Assembly (NCBI RefSeq): GCF_003337375.1
Contig: NZ_QPJD01000007.1
Coordinates: forward strand, 186,001 to 250,000
From: Paenibacillus prosopidis
GTDB lineage: Bacteria > Bacillota > Bacilli > Paenibacillales > Paenibacillaceae
Length of the DNA: 64,000 bases
Reading direction: 5' to 3'
Position numbers and translations under genes: made by a program. This document shows, in pieces, positions 7,914 to 17,137 of the stretch. The notes beneath the pieces were generated by a model, which saw only the letters and a list, made by a program, of their open reading frames with translations, was not told the origin of the DNA and searched no databases. Position 1 is the stretch's first letter; every line of letters begins with the position of its first letter.

Positions 7914-9716
7914 TTATCCTCCTCTCGTCAGGATGTTTATGATTCTGGTGATGATGGAATGGGTACTTTCTGTTGGCTCAGATGATTCTATTGGAAGTGG
8001 GGATTCATTTGGACCTTCAGGCTGAACATAAATGTAAATAATCGCGCTTCCTACTATAGTTTCATTATTTTGTTTTCGTAACGGTATCTCAATCCGGTAT
8101 TCCCCCTCTTCTAAACCGGCCAAGAAGGTTTCGGAGAGCGATAACAGTCCTCTGTTGCCGCTAGTTGTTAGGCTATACTGATTTTGTTGTTCGGCTGAGT
8201 GCTTTTCAAACGGAATATCATTTTCCGTCCAATAATAGAGTAATTCAGCATCTCTCAGCTCGTATCCAAGCGTCGGAATCGTTATATCTGTATAGTCTGA
8301 AAAGTCCGTAGTATCCGGTGAAATGCTCATGTAAAAGGGTTCCGGAACAGCGACAAAAGGGAAGAAAACCCTTTTAGCCACATCAATTTCAATAGAATCA
8401 CCATTCAGCTTGTTTTTCAATTTGTTTTCATGAACCGTAATAAATACTATCGATCTATAATCAATACTTTCATCTAATGTAATGACTAGTTGATTTTCGC
8501 TAATTACCACACTTTTAACGGCAACCAATTTAGAATATTCAGGGTTTCCCCATATATCCGGAATTGTCCCTATCTCACCCTGTACAGGAGATATAGATGC
8601 ACTGAAATTTTTAACTCTAGCGCTTACTATTTCAGATAGATTTGGAGGGGCATTTCCGGTATCTGTATTAAAAGCCAACTCACTCGTAAACGGCAATATA
8701 AAAGTATGATCGTTTACCATATACGAATACAAGTCTTGATAAACCGCCTCTACATCCAACTCAGGCGCCCCTGATGTCGGCGTTGGTGTTGGTGTTGGTG
8801 TTGGCGTTGGCGTCGGCGTCGGCGTCGGTGTTGGTGTTGGCGTCGGCGTCGGTGTTGGTGTTGGTGTCGGCGTTGGCGTCGGCGTTGGCGTCGGTGTCAC
8901 CGAACTACCTCCGCCGTCCGATTGTCCGCCATTATCCTCATAGATAATCGTCGAAGAAGTTTGCGATCCGCTATTATTTTCCTCTTCCACTGCGGCTGTC
9001 TGCTCTTGCTCCTGCTTCGTCTCAATTAACTGCTTCAGTTGATCGATCAAAGCCTGATCTGCATTCTCATTCTCCAGAAGCTTCATATAGTGCTCCATAC
9101 CAACTAGAGGAAGATCTTTAACATCAAGCTCTTCTTTTGTTCCATTGCCTTCTCCATCAAGCTTCAGCTGCTCATCTGGCCTAACGACGGTTTGTTTCGA
9201 TCCGCCATCCCCGTATGCCGTAGTTACAGCGCCCTCGAACACGCCTACATAGCTCTCTTCATTTTCATATCCTACAACAAACTCTGTTCCCATTACGCCC
9301 ATAATAGCGGTCGGCGTCTCGATCTCAAAACGGGAATCGCCCTCGAGCTTCTTCTTAATTTTGATTAATACTTTACCCTTCAAAAGGCTTAGGCTTGTCT
9401 TGCCGCCCATCGCCTTGGCGTTCTTAACCAGCTCACTAACGATAAGAGTCGTGTCGGAGCCGATCGTAGCTTCCTTATCACTATCCAGGTCCAACGTTAC
9501 TTTACCGTCTTTGCCTGTCAAAATCGTATCGCCCTGCGTAATCGCCATCCCTTTAAAAGCATTAAACTTCTTCGTGCCGCCGCCCTTTTTCACTTCGGCC
9601 TTGCCCGATACAGCCGTCAATTTTCCGGCTTTATCCGTATCCTTGGCGAACGCAACCGTCGGAAACACAAGTACAAGCACTAATAAAGCTGTTATTAATA
9701 GCTTTATCGTCTTCAT
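7914..9716 (-). CDS. Exported FecR-domain protein with Pro-Thr repeat linker
   Basis: A 600-residue exported protein: signal peptide 1-24 (ending TVAFA), a FecR domain at about 35-165 ([31 protein letters not shown]), a charged helical part at about 195-250, a linker of about 19 consecutive Pro-Thr pairs near 275-312, and a C-terminal part of about 285 residues that I do not recognise. FecR domains usually act as extracytoplasmic sensors or scaffolds; in Gram-positive bacteria they occur without TonB receptors. Its start overlaps the end of the upstream cyclase gene by 4 bp and the NHL gene begins 4 bp after it, so all three are one translational unit. Confidence 0.88.
   Translation of the reverse strand: MKTIKLLITALLVLVLVFPTVAFAKDTDKAGKLTAVSGKAEVKKGGGTKKFNAFKGMAITQGDTILTGKDGKVTLDLDSDKEATIGSDTTLIVSELVKNAKAMGGKTSLSLLKGKVLIKIKKKLEGDSRFEIETPTAIMGVMGTEFVVGYENEESYVGVFEGAVTTAYGDGGSKQTVVRPDEQLKLDGEGNGTKEELDVKDLPLVGMEHYMKLLENENADQALIDQLKQLIETKQEQEQTAAVEEENNSGSQTSSTIIYEDNGGQSDGGGSSVTPTPTPTPTPTPTPTPTPTPTPTPTPTPTPTPTPTPTPTPTSGAPELDVEAVYQDLYSYMVNDHTFILPFTSELAFNTDTGNAPPNLSEIVSARVKNFSASISPVQGEIGTIPDIWGNPEYSKLVAVKSVVISENQLVITLDESIDYRSIVFITVHENKLKNKLNGDSIEIDVAKRVFFPFVAVPEPFYMSISPDTTDFSDYTDITIPTLGYELRDAELLYYWTENDIPFEKHSAEQQNQYSLTTSGNRGLLSLSETFLAGLEEGEYRIEIPLRKQNNETIVGSAIIYIYVQPEGPNESPLPIESSEPTESTHSIITRIINILTRGG
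8777..8898. repeat. Degenerate hexanucleotide repeat coding for the Pro-Thr linker
   Basis: About 20 copies of a 6-bp unit (GGTGTT, GGCGTT, GGCGTC and GGTGTC on the plus strand) encode consecutive Pro-Thr pairs on the minus strand. Unit changes are third-position only, so the amino acids are kept; copy number could vary without shifting the frame. Confidence 0.9.
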
Positions 9717-11479
9717 TTTTTCAACCCCTCCAACTCATAAATAGTAATGCCCTGCTCTTTCCCTTTTACCTTGATCTCTCCAAGCGAGTTAGCTATGATA
9801 CGATCCTTAACCACGTTATAGACAGCCTCGCTCAAAATAATCTGCCCCGGATTCGCATTGCTTTCCAGCCGCGCTGCCGTGTTGACGGTATCGCCAATTG
9901 CGGTATAATCCATCCGGCTCTTCGAGCCAATGTTGCCAAATACGGCCGGGCCGGTATGAATGCCAAGACCGAATTTAACGCCAAAGCCGAACCGTTCCAC
10001 GAGCTTCCGCTCCAATGCCGCTGCGCCTTCCTTCATGGCCCATGCCGCTTCCACCGCTTTCATCGGATGATCGTCCAGCAGCAGCGGAGCGTTAAAGATG
10101 GCCATTGCCGCATCCCCTATAAATTTGTCCAGCGTACCGTCGTGCTTGAAAATGCAGTTGGCTGCCAAATCCAAATATTCATTCAGGATTTCGACGATTT
10201 CCTCCGGCTCGGCACGCTCCGAAAGCGGCGTAAAGCCGCGAATATCGACGAACAATACGGTCAGCTCACGGCGCGTTCCGCCCAGCTTCAAGCCTTCCTC
10301 GCCATTTTTCAAAATTTGATTGACGACCTCCGGAGCCACATATCTACCGAAAATTTCGGTAACTCTGCGTCTCTCCAGCAGCTCTTGCACATAGTGAAAG
10401 CCGACAACGACGATACAGCTAACAACGAGAAAAGGAACAACATATCCAATTGAAATGATGATCCCTCTACCGTACAGGTAGCTGCTTCCAATTACGAAAA
10501 CAGTGATAACAGCTGCAACCGCAAGGAAGGAAACCATCATCTTCAGCTTACGGAACAGGAAGTATGCCAGAGCGGCAGCCATTAACAGAATGACTGCGTT
10601 CCACTTCCAATCCAGCTCCTTCTTGAGGTCTCCCTCAAGCAGAGCTTGTACAATGTTAGCGTGTATTTCCACGCCGTACATTGGACTTTTAACTTGCAGC
10701 GGAGTCAAATAATCGTCCTTAAAGCCTGTCGCATAAGGCCCGATTAATACGATACGATCCTTAAAATAATCGGCTGGCACGTCCCCGCTAAGCACGGCCG
10801 AATAAGGTATAGCTTCGTACTGTCCCGTACGTCCCGTATAGGAAATATGAAACCGGCCAAATCCGTCCAGCGGCAGCATGTCTGCATTTACGGTCTCGCC
10901 CGAGCGCTCCTTGAACATCCGGTAAATAACCCAAGAGAAGCTCTCCACCTGTTGTCCCTCATTAGTAAAGCTGTATAAGGAGCTGCGGACGACGCGGTCA
11001 CGGTCTGGAATCGTATTAATATGACCAACCGCTGCCGCTGCTTCCTTAAGCTCCGCAAACGGCTCGGACATTTCCAAAGCTTCAATGCCGCCTTTCTTGG
11101 CGGATGGAGCAAACGTCCCGTATACCGGCAAAACGATGTTGCCAGCGCTAGCGACTGCTTCGACCAATGCTTGATCTGCTTCCGTATCATCTGCCGACGG
11201 GGAAGGAAAAGTCACGTCGAACGCGATAACGGCCGGCTGACCTTCAGCTAACGTTTGAATAAGCTGAGCATGAACGCTTCGATTCCACGGCCAGCTCCCG
11301 AAGTCGGTTACGCTTTCGTCGTCGATAGCTATGATCGCGATGCGGGTGTCGGCGACACTTTCCTGCTGCATAAACCGGTCCTGGAAAAAGTAATCCATCG
11401 TATCGAGAGTTCCTCTATACATGAGGAAAACAGCTAGAGCCGTCAGAAAAGCTATCATATGTACGAGCTTTATTTTCAC
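9713..11479 (-). CDS. Membrane adenylate cyclase, CHASE2 sensor plus class III catalytic domain
   Basis: A 588-residue protein. One N-terminal membrane segment (about 5-21) leads to an extracellular CHASE2 domain (about 25-290; FVDPs-type motifs such as IAIDDESVTDFGSWPWNR and FDVTFPSPSADD). Three membrane helices follow (about 294-362) and then a cytoplasmic class III cyclase domain (about 400-588). Metal-binding Asp412 and Asp456, substrate-selecting Lys452 and Thr526, and transition-state Asn533 and Arg537 are all present, so it should be active; a Lys-Thr pair is typical of class IIIb adenylate cyclases. It is the first gene of the operon with FecR and NHL genes. Product cAMP rather than cGMP is inferred from these residues. 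Confidence 0.92.
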   Translation of the reverse strand: MKIKLVHMIAFLTALAVFLMYRGTLDTMDYFFQDRFMQQESVADTRIAIIAIDDESVTDFGSWPWNRSVHAQLIQTLAEGQPAVIAFDVTFPSPSADDTEADQALVEAVASAGNIVLPVYGTFAPSAKKGGIEALEMSEPFAELKEAAAAVGHINTIPDRDRVVRSSLYSFTNEGQQVESFSWVIYRMFKERSGETVNADMLPLDGFGRFHISYTGRTGQYEAIPYSAVLSGDVPADYFKDRIVLIGPYATGFKDDYLTPLQVKSPMYGVEIHANIVQALLEGDLKKELDWKWNAVILLMAAALAYFLFRKLKMMVSFLAVAAVITVFVIGSSYLYGRGIIISIGYVVPFLVVSCIVVVGFHYVQELLERRRVTEIFGRYVAPEVVNQILKNGEEGLKLGGTRRELTVLFVDIRGFTPLSERAEPEEIVEILNEYLDLAANCIFKHDGTLDKFIGDAAMAIFNAPLLLDDHPMKAVEAAWAMKEGAAALERKLVERFGFGVKFGLGIHTGPAVFGNIGSKSRMDYTAIGDTVNTAARLESNANPGQIILSEAVYNVVKDRIIANSLGEIKVKGKEQGITIYELEGLKK

Positions 11480-11699
11480 ATAATTCCCCCTGTAAGGACC
11501 ATGGTCGCATAAAAAACGCTGATCCTTGGAAAATAGTTCTTTAGATGTATGTCTCTATTATATATATATGCATAGCGAAATTAATAGTAAATTGTCGCAA
11601 TTTATCACAATTTTAAACCTCGATTGATTTTTTATAGAACATTTGCAGTCTGGTCCGATCCCGAGACTATCGATTCATTAGTAGTGGTATAAGGATAAC

Positions 11700-11945
11700 G
11701 GTAATAAATGGCGCTATGTCCTCTATTTCTGCTTTACCTACTAAAATAGAGAAAAAATTTGGCGTTATTCTGCGGTTTTAGGTGAGTAAGAGGAGTGAGA
11801 GGTCCATTCAGCGTGAATAAGACCAAAAAATTCCCTTATTGTTCGGGGTTACTACCACCAACTATATGAATAAGACCACAAATTGCCGCTATATACTCTC
11901 GCCTTTCGGCTATGGGTAGTTAATACATGTCTCTTATTACTCGCT
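11700..11945. repeat. Degenerate intergenic repeats between the cyclase operon and DUF4395 gene
   Basis: The 645-bp gap from 11480 to 12124 holds no gene. Four related cores lie in the same orientation: AAATGGCGCTAT at 11706, AATTTGGCGTTATT at 11756, AAAAATTCCCTTATT at 11826 and CAAATTGCCGCTATA at 11879. The last two are each preceded by GAATAAGACCA. Spacing is 50-70 bp. A TATAAT on the minus strand near 11555 is a candidate promoter element for the cyclase operon. Confidence 0.5.
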
Positions 11946-11957
11946 GGATAATAAAAG

Positions 11958-11998
11958 CAAATAGGGCATATCTATAATAGATGCGCCCTATTTGTTTT
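11958..11998. terminator. Hairpin with T-run in the intergenic region
   Basis: CAAATAGGGC pairs with GCCCTATTTG, with further pairing inside the loop (ATCTAT with its complement), followed by GTTTT on plus. The transcript it ends is unclear; it could serve the divergent repeat region or insulate the DUF4395 gene. Confidence 0.6.
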
Positions 11999-12124
11999 CA
12001 CACACATTAGTTTTACCTACTCAAGGATAAAGTTAACCTACTCCCGTTTTTACCCGTTGCCAAAGCCGCCGCATTCCACTACTATTAAAGTGTATAAATC
12101 CAACAAAGAAAGTTGGTATTATAA

Positions 12125-12547
12125 ATGAAAGAAGTTCCGATTCCGTACGTCCGCAGTAATCAAGTCGGTATCGTCACCGTCATAATTCTTGCTATCGCCT
12201 TACAACAGCCTTGGCTTATTGCCGCGTTGTGGATTATTCAAGTGCTTGGCCTCGTATTCGGTCCTAAGGCGAATCTGTTTATTACTGTCGCCCGTCCATT
12301 TCTTACCCGCATCATTGCTTCTTCCAAGACGGAAGCGGCAGAGCTGCAGCGCTTCAATAATTCGCTCGGGGTAGGCTTTCTCACCCTATCACTGCTCAGC
12401 TTCCTGTTTGGCTGGACTTTGGCCGGTTATATCATTGCAGGAATGATGAGCGTTGCAGCCTTGGGCGCCATACTCGGCTACTGCATTGGCTGCACCATTT
12501 ACTTTCAATATAAGCAATTCCGTGCCCGGAGATTGAAACGCGGCTAA
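12125..12547 (+). CDS. DUF4395 family membrane protein
   Basis: A 140-residue protein with four hydrophobic segments: two at about 13-50 and two at about 90-125, the last containing GYCIGCTIYF. The N-terminal PIPYVRSNQVG and the CIGC motif fit the DUF4395 family of small membrane proteins, some of which lie near thioredoxin-like or rhodanese genes; none is adjacent here. The ribosome site before ATG 12125 is weak (AAAGAAAG). Function unknown; a redox role through the Cys pair is speculation. Confidence 0.8.
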   Translation: MKEVPIPYVRSNQVGIVTVIILAIALQQPWLIAALWIIQVLGLVFGPKANLFITVARPFLTRIIASSKTEAAELQRFNNSLGVGFLTLSLLSFLFGWTLAGYIIAGMMSVAALGAILGYCIGCTIYFQYKQFRARRLKRG

Positions 12548-12633
12548 CGATTCAATATGCGGAGCGATCAGTCCTATAAGGGCAGATTGCTTCCACATGG
12601 TGAATTCATATAATAGTTTAACCCTTTCTTCTA

Positions 12634-13620
12634 CTAGAGCTTAACGAGCGTTCTGCCCCTCGACTGTCCTTTTAAAATAATCCCAACCCGCTCGCTCACC
12701 TGCTCCATGCTGATTTCTTCGTACAGATCTTCCAGCATAAGCGGTTTATAAGCTCCGGCTAACAGCTTCCAAATCTTTTCCCGCTTGTCCAGGCCTGCCA
12801 TGACCGAATCGATGCCAATAAGCCGAACGCCTCTAATGATAAAAGGAAACACGGTCATCGCAAGCTCCGAGCCGCCCGTTAATCCGCTTGCCGCTACGAC
12901 GCCGCCATATTTTATTTTTGGCATAATGGATGACAGCGTTTGACCGCCGACACAGTCGATTGCCCCCGCCCACAGCTGTTTATCCAGCGCCCGCTTCGAT
13001 CCGGCTGCGAGCTCTTCCCTCGAAAGGATCCGCTTTACGCCAAGTCCAAGCAAATAGCCGTGCATATCCTGCTTTCCCGTACTTGCTACCACTTCGTATC
13101 CCAGCTTCGCGGCAATCGCCGCGGCTATGCTGCCCACGCCTCCCGCAGCACCCGTGACCAAAACAGGGCCATCCTCCGGCCTGATCCCGTTCTGCTGAAG
13201 CTCGAGAACGGATAAAGCAGCCGTAAAGCCTGCCGTCCCGAGTATCATCGCTTCTTTCAGAGACAAGCCCTGCGGCAGTTTGAGCGCCCATTCCGCAGGA
13301 ACTCTGGCATATTCGCTAAAGCCGCCAAAATGGCTGACCCCCAGCCCATAGCCAGTCACAATTACCTCATCACCCGGCTCAAACTGTTCATGCCTGCTAT
13401 CTACCACAACGCCGGCCAGATCAATACCCGGTATAAACGGATAGCTCTGTACAATATTTCCGTTGGCGGTACAGGCTAGCGCATCCTTATAATTCACGCT
13501 GGAATAGGCAACTTGAATCGTAAGCTCGCCTTCAGGCAGGTCTTTCAACTCTATGAGCTGTGTTTCCGCAATAACCTCGTTATTTATATTGTTAATAATT
13601 AGTGCTTTAAAAGAAGTCAT
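12634..13620 (-). CDS. YhdH/YhfP family NADPH quinone oxidoreductase (acrylyl-CoA reductase type)
   Basis: A 328-residue medium-chain reductase of the YhdH/YhfP group. The N-terminal catalytic domain has YSSVNYKDALA and PFIPGIDLAGVV, and the Rossmann domain has VLVTGAAGGVGSIAAAIA for NADPH binding. No zinc-binding cysteines are visible, as expected for this group, whose E. coli member reduces acrylyl-CoA. The start at 13620 is chosen because the GGAGGG site directly abuts the upstream ATG at 13626 and is correctly spaced for 13620. It appears to be a single-gene unit. Confidence 0.93.
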   Translation of the reverse strand: MTSFKALIINNINNEVIAETQLIELKDLPEGELTIQVAYSSVNYKDALACTANGNIVQSYPFIPGIDLAGVVVDSRHEQFEPGDEVIVTGYGLGVSHFGGFSEYARVPAEWALKLPQGLSLKEAMILGTAGFTAALSVLELQQNGIRPEDGPVLVTGAAGGVGSIAAAIAAKLGYEVVASTGKQDMHGYLLGLGVKRILSREELAAGSKRALDKQLWAGAIDCVGGQTLSSIMPKIKYGGVVAASGLTGGSELAMTVFPFIIRGVRLIGIDSVMAGLDKREKIWKLLAGAYKPLMLEDLYEEISMEQVSERVGIILKGQSRGRTLVKL

Positions 13621-13841
13621 GAACATCCCTCCAGTAAGTCGCTAATTGTATTCATCATATCTTTTACAGTAACAGTTATCGGCGCAGATTGCGACGCTCC
13701 TCTCAGCGTTTAAGATAACAGTGGCTGCCCTCCGCCTGAAAATGGGTTCCGTCATCCGCACTTGTTATATTTATAACGAATATGATTGTTTAGAAAAGAA
13801 ACCAACATACGCTGTGAGCCTATAGGAGGGATGTATTTTAC

Positions 13842-14588
13842 ATGATGCCCAGCCAAACCCCGTATTCCAGCCGTGTCCGGCAAAGTTCCAGCCAACTGCA
13901 TCAATTCATTAATAAACTTCGCTACAAAGAGAACGAAAGCGTTCATTTTCTTTTAGTCCATGACTCAGACCGCAATAAACGCAGTAATACTAGCTCTTCA
14001 AACCATTCAAATCATAAACGGGCGATCCGCTTGTATAAACCTCTAAAACGTTTGGAAACAAGGATACCTCAAATCAAGCTTTATGCAAAAAACAACAATC
14101 CTATCCACTTACTCAGTCAAAACGCAAACGGGTATGCCGTTTTTATGGGCATAAATGTTGGGGGGACTAAGGATAGCGAGATCGAAGAAATTAGAGCACA
14201 GTTTATCGATGTAGATTTAAACAAAATTTCGGGACGTTTTACTACAATAGAACCGAATAAGCGAATCCAAAAACTGAAAAAGGAGTTTCTCCGCAAGAAT
14301 TGGAGCCGCATCAGGGATGCCATGATCGTTGAAACTTACAACGGATATCACATTTATTGGCCCATAGTAGGGGGTACAATAGGTAAATTCGTTCCAATCC
14401 AAAAAGCACTAGTCCGGACATTCAATTCCGATCCTGCGATTACAAATTTAGCGAGAGTGATGCGCATACCCGGCTTCTATCATATGAAAAATCCTGACAG
14501 GCCCTTTTTAGTCCGTGTCATCCGATGGGGAAGAAAGAGGCCATTTTCACAAGATGAGCTTATTGATGCACTTTCATTAAGACCATGA
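13842..14588 (+). CDS. RepB-type primase-like (archaeo-eukaryotic primase fold) protein
   Basis: A 248-residue protein. After a Ser- and Asn-rich, basic N-terminus (1-65) comes a domain resembling the plasmid/phage RepB primase family: NGYAVFMGINVGG, then the acidic motif QFIDVDLNKIS (DVD as the likely metal-binding pair), IVETYNGYHIYWPIVGG, and LARVMRIPGFYHMKNP. These are the hallmark blocks of such primases, which prime replication of mobile elements. No helicase, Rep or integrase gene is adjacent, so it is an orphan here. A GGAGGG site lies 12 bp before ATG 13842. Whether it is domesticated or a mobile-element relic is open. Confidence 0.75.
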   Translation: MMPSQTPYSSRVRQSSSQLHQFINKLRYKENESVHFLLVHDSDRNKRSNTSSSNHSNHKRAIRLYKPLKRLETRIPQIKLYAKNNNPIHLLSQNANGYAVFMGINVGGTKDSEIEEIRAQFIDVDLNKISGRFTTIEPNKRIQKLKKEFLRKNWSRIRDAMIVETYNGYHIYWPIVGGTIGKFVPIQKALVRTFNSDPAITNLARVMRIPGFYHMKNPDRPFLVRVIRWGRKRPFSQDELIDALSLRP

Positions 14589-14618
14589 CTGGGAAAACCA
14601 TAATCGTAAATGGCAAAG

Positions 14619-14646
14619 AACCCGACCTCATACGGCCGGGTTTTAA
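14619..14646 (+). terminator. Terminator of the primase-like gene
   Basis: AACCCGACC pairs with GGCCGGGTT (one mismatch) and is followed by a short T-run, 30 bp after the stop. Confidence 0.65.
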
Positions 14647-14943
14647 ATAATACGAATTCGATCTAATTGTACATATTTAATATGAATTATTAAAACACAA
14701 GTGTAAACCATTTAATTAATCTAAATCGGACGATTTACCGCATCCATAGTCCTATTTAGGTTAGTTCTAAAGTTGTCTTCTCTCGGAACTTTTGTCGAAA
14801 CGATTGTAATGTATATAAATATATTTAATATAGGTTTTAGGTACTATCGTTTTTTTATCTGCGAGGTAGCCGAAGAAGGAGGGAATTAGAAAGGCCGCTC
14901 TGACGATAGTTCCACCAAATTGGGATAAGACGAGGTGTACGAC
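14647..14943 (+). other. AT-rich intergenic region and leader of the GxGYxYP gene
   Basis: No gene is visible. The first 170 bp are AT-rich and may hold the promoter. Downstream, ACTATCG (about 14841) can pair with CGATAGT (about 14904) around a GAAGGAGGG that has no start codon after it, so the leader may fold. The true GAGGTG ribosome site is at 14932. Confidence 0.4.
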
Positions 14944-17028
14944 GTGATTCGAAAACTTACCGTCACATGTCTGGCTCTAATTAGCACGCTGTCTTTAACG
15001 CTTGGCGCTTCCGCTTCTTCGGAATCGATTCTGAACAACGGCTCAGTTATTTGGCCAGAAAAGCAAGCGCTCCCAACATTTGCGAAGCCCAAACAGCTGG
15101 ATGCTGCGGATATTTATGATGCGCCGGGAGACATCAAGCTGCTGCTTGCGACTCTGCAGGGTATCGTTAACCGTGCGGAGCCGCGGATCTACCTGTTGGA
15201 AAATCAGGAAGAAGGCAAGCTGACCTGGCTGAATGATCTTAAGGTTCCCTACAACCTGTACGAAGATTACTGGGACATCGTTAAGAAATATAAAAAAGAA
15301 GTCAAAGGCATAATCGTTTACGATCCGAAGGTCGCGGATTCCGTCAATGTAGCGACCACACTCGCAGGACTGGAGGACGCCGTCGTGGCGAGCCCGGCGC
15401 TCGCTGCGCAGTTGAAAGCATCTCCGTTCAACCTGAAGGTACTCGAGGATCTGCAGGGCAAATTCAAGGACCGTTTGGATGCTTACACCTGGCAATATGA
15501 GAATCTGTGGAAAAAAACGACGAACCGGATGCTGATCGGCTTAAGCCCGGACACTTCCATCAAAATGCCTCCGGGTCTTCCTGAATCGTTCAAGACGATC
15601 GCGGAAGAGCTTACGCAGGAGCGCGACGGTAACAACAAGAAAACGTATGAGCTTGATCTGTCCGGCTTTCTGGGCAAAGAATCCGTCTACCTCCGCTTCG
15701 ATGACGCCTTTCCGCAGGACGGTTGGGGACCGGCCGTTCACGAGGTTACCGTGAAAGCGGACGGGCAGACGATCGCGCAGTTCATCCCGGGCACGCCCGA
15801 AGAGGAAGCGTTCCTGTATGACCGTCAAAGCTCCCAAGTATCGTCAGGACAAGGCGGACACCGGTTCGCCGACAACGGCCGTTACTTCGTTTACAAGTTC
15901 ACACCGCCGGCCGGCACGAAGCAGCTGACCGCCTCCGTCTTTATGTGGAACCAATACAAGGTTTCGGCGGGCAATATCCAGCCACTCTCTTCGGAGCAGA
16001 AGGAGCCTTACGGCTACCTCCGCGATTATGCGGTCGCAAACAAAGCGATGGTGTTCTGGCTCGACTCGAATGTACCTGAACAGAAGGCGCTCTTCGAGAA
16101 AATTTTATCAGACGTCAAGCCGGGGACCCCTTATCTGGGTTGGTTCAGCAATGACGTTGAAGGCGAATTCAGCTCCGTAGAAATCACATCCAATCACAGC
16201 GTCTACGTGCTTGCGGCGGACTGGTTTAGCAACCTGACGGTCTTCTCGGGAACAAAGGCTAAGCCGGTTGAAGCCAAGACACCAGAGGCACCGAAGCTTG
16301 AAAATAAAATTTACGTCACATATACCTTCAGCGAAGGCGACAACTTCCAATACAACCAGCACAGAATGCGCATTCTATGGGATGACCCGGCCCGCGGCAA
16401 AGTACCGATCAACTGGACCTCGAGTCCGCTCCTTTACGACGGCGCTCCTGCTATGCTGAACTACTACCAAGAGACAGCGACGGAAAATGACCTCATCATT
16501 GCCGGACCGTCCGGAGCCGGGTACTTCTATCCGGAAGCTTGGCCCGATGCCACATTCTCGGATTTCCTGAAGCAGTCTTACAAGTATCTGAAGAAAACAG
16601 GGATGACCATTCCTTACGTACTGAACCGTGTCAACAGCGAGAACGTGCCGCTTAGCGAATCAAAGGCAGCCGCATATGAGAACGACTACAAAGCGTCGGG
16701 ACTCTTCCTCAGCTGGGAAAACCATCACGGCGTCGAGATCGTGAACGGCTCCCTTCCGTTATCGACGATTCAGGGCATCAGCACCGCACAAGACGGCAAA
16801 AACGTTTTGGACGAAGTCAAAGCAAACTGGGACGGCAAATCGCCGTTGTTCGTTTCCCTCGGCCTGCTCGCTTGGAGCATGACACCGTCGGATGTCGTCG
16901 CGGTGACCGAGTCGCTCGGACCGGAATATCAAGCCGTGCGGGCGGATCATTACTTCTCGCTCATCCGGGAAGCTCACGGCCTTCCGGCCAAGCCGCAGGT
17001 GCAAGCAGAGAACGAAGACGAGGAATAG
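14944..17028 (+). CDS. Exported GxGYxYP-domain protein (putative glycoside hydrolase)
   Basis: A 694-residue exported protein. GTG 14944 is chosen over the in-frame GTG at 14935 because the GAGGTG site lies 6 bp before it; the signal peptide then runs MIRKLTVTCLALISTLSLTL. The protein carries the name-giving motif in AGPSGAGYFYPEAWPD (near residue 520) and a long N-terminal GxGYxYP_N region (DIYDAPGDIKLLLATLQGIVNR). The family is predicted to act on carbohydrate but no activity is established. The middle contains a beta-rich insert (about 235-350). The C-terminal tail is acidic. It is convergent with the giant PKD gene. Confidence 0.85.
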   Translation: MIRKLTVTCLALISTLSLTLGASASSESILNNGSVIWPEKQALPTFAKPKQLDAADIYDAPGDIKLLLATLQGIVNRAEPRIYLLENQEEGKLTWLNDLKVPYNLYEDYWDIVKKYKKEVKGIIVYDPKVADSVNVATTLAGLEDAVVASPALAAQLKASPFNLKVLEDLQGKFKDRLDAYTWQYENLWKKTTNRMLIGLSPDTSIKMPPGLPESFKTIAEELTQERDGNNKKTYELDLSGFLGKESVYLRFDDAFPQDGWGPAVHEVTVKADGQTIAQFIPGTPEEEAFLYDRQSSQVSSGQGGHRFADNGRYFVYKFTPPAGTKQLTASVFMWNQYKVSAGNIQPLSSEQKEPYGYLRDYAVANKAMVFWLDSNVPEQKALFEKILSDVKPGTPYLGWFSNDVEGEFSSVEITSNHSVYVLAADWFSNLTVFSGTKAKPVEAKTPEAPKLENKIYVTYTFSEGDNFQYNQHRMRILWDDPARGKVPINWTSSPLLYDGAPAMLNYYQETATENDLIIAGPSGAGYFYPEAWPDATFSDFLKQSYKYLKKTGMTIPYVLNRVNSENVPLSESKAAAYENDYKASGLFLSWENHHGVEIVNGSLPLSTIQGISTAQDGKNVLDEVKANWDGKSPLFVSLGLLAWSMTPSDVVAVTESLGPEYQAVRADHYFSLIREAHGLPAKPQVQAENEDEE

Positions 17029-17083
17029 AACTAAGTTGGTCGGGATAAAACAAGGGATTACAATTACCTAAAACCTTAAATGC

Positions 17084-17124
17084 AAAAAAGCCGTCCCCGA
17101 GGATCATCTCCTTCGGGGACAGCT
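17084..17124 (-). terminator. Terminator of the giant PKD/LamG gene
   Basis: On the minus strand GTCCCCGA pairs with TCGGGGAC in a longer stem, followed by GGCTTTTTT. It lies 14 bp after the stop codon of the minus gene and also separates the convergent plus gene. Confidence 0.9.
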
Positions 17125-17137
17125 TGCACGTTAACCA

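Noticed and set aside
8777-8898. Regular short repeats as a possible CRISPR array
   Set aside because: The unit is 6 bp with no spacers and lies inside the coding frame of the FecR protein as Pro-Thr codons.
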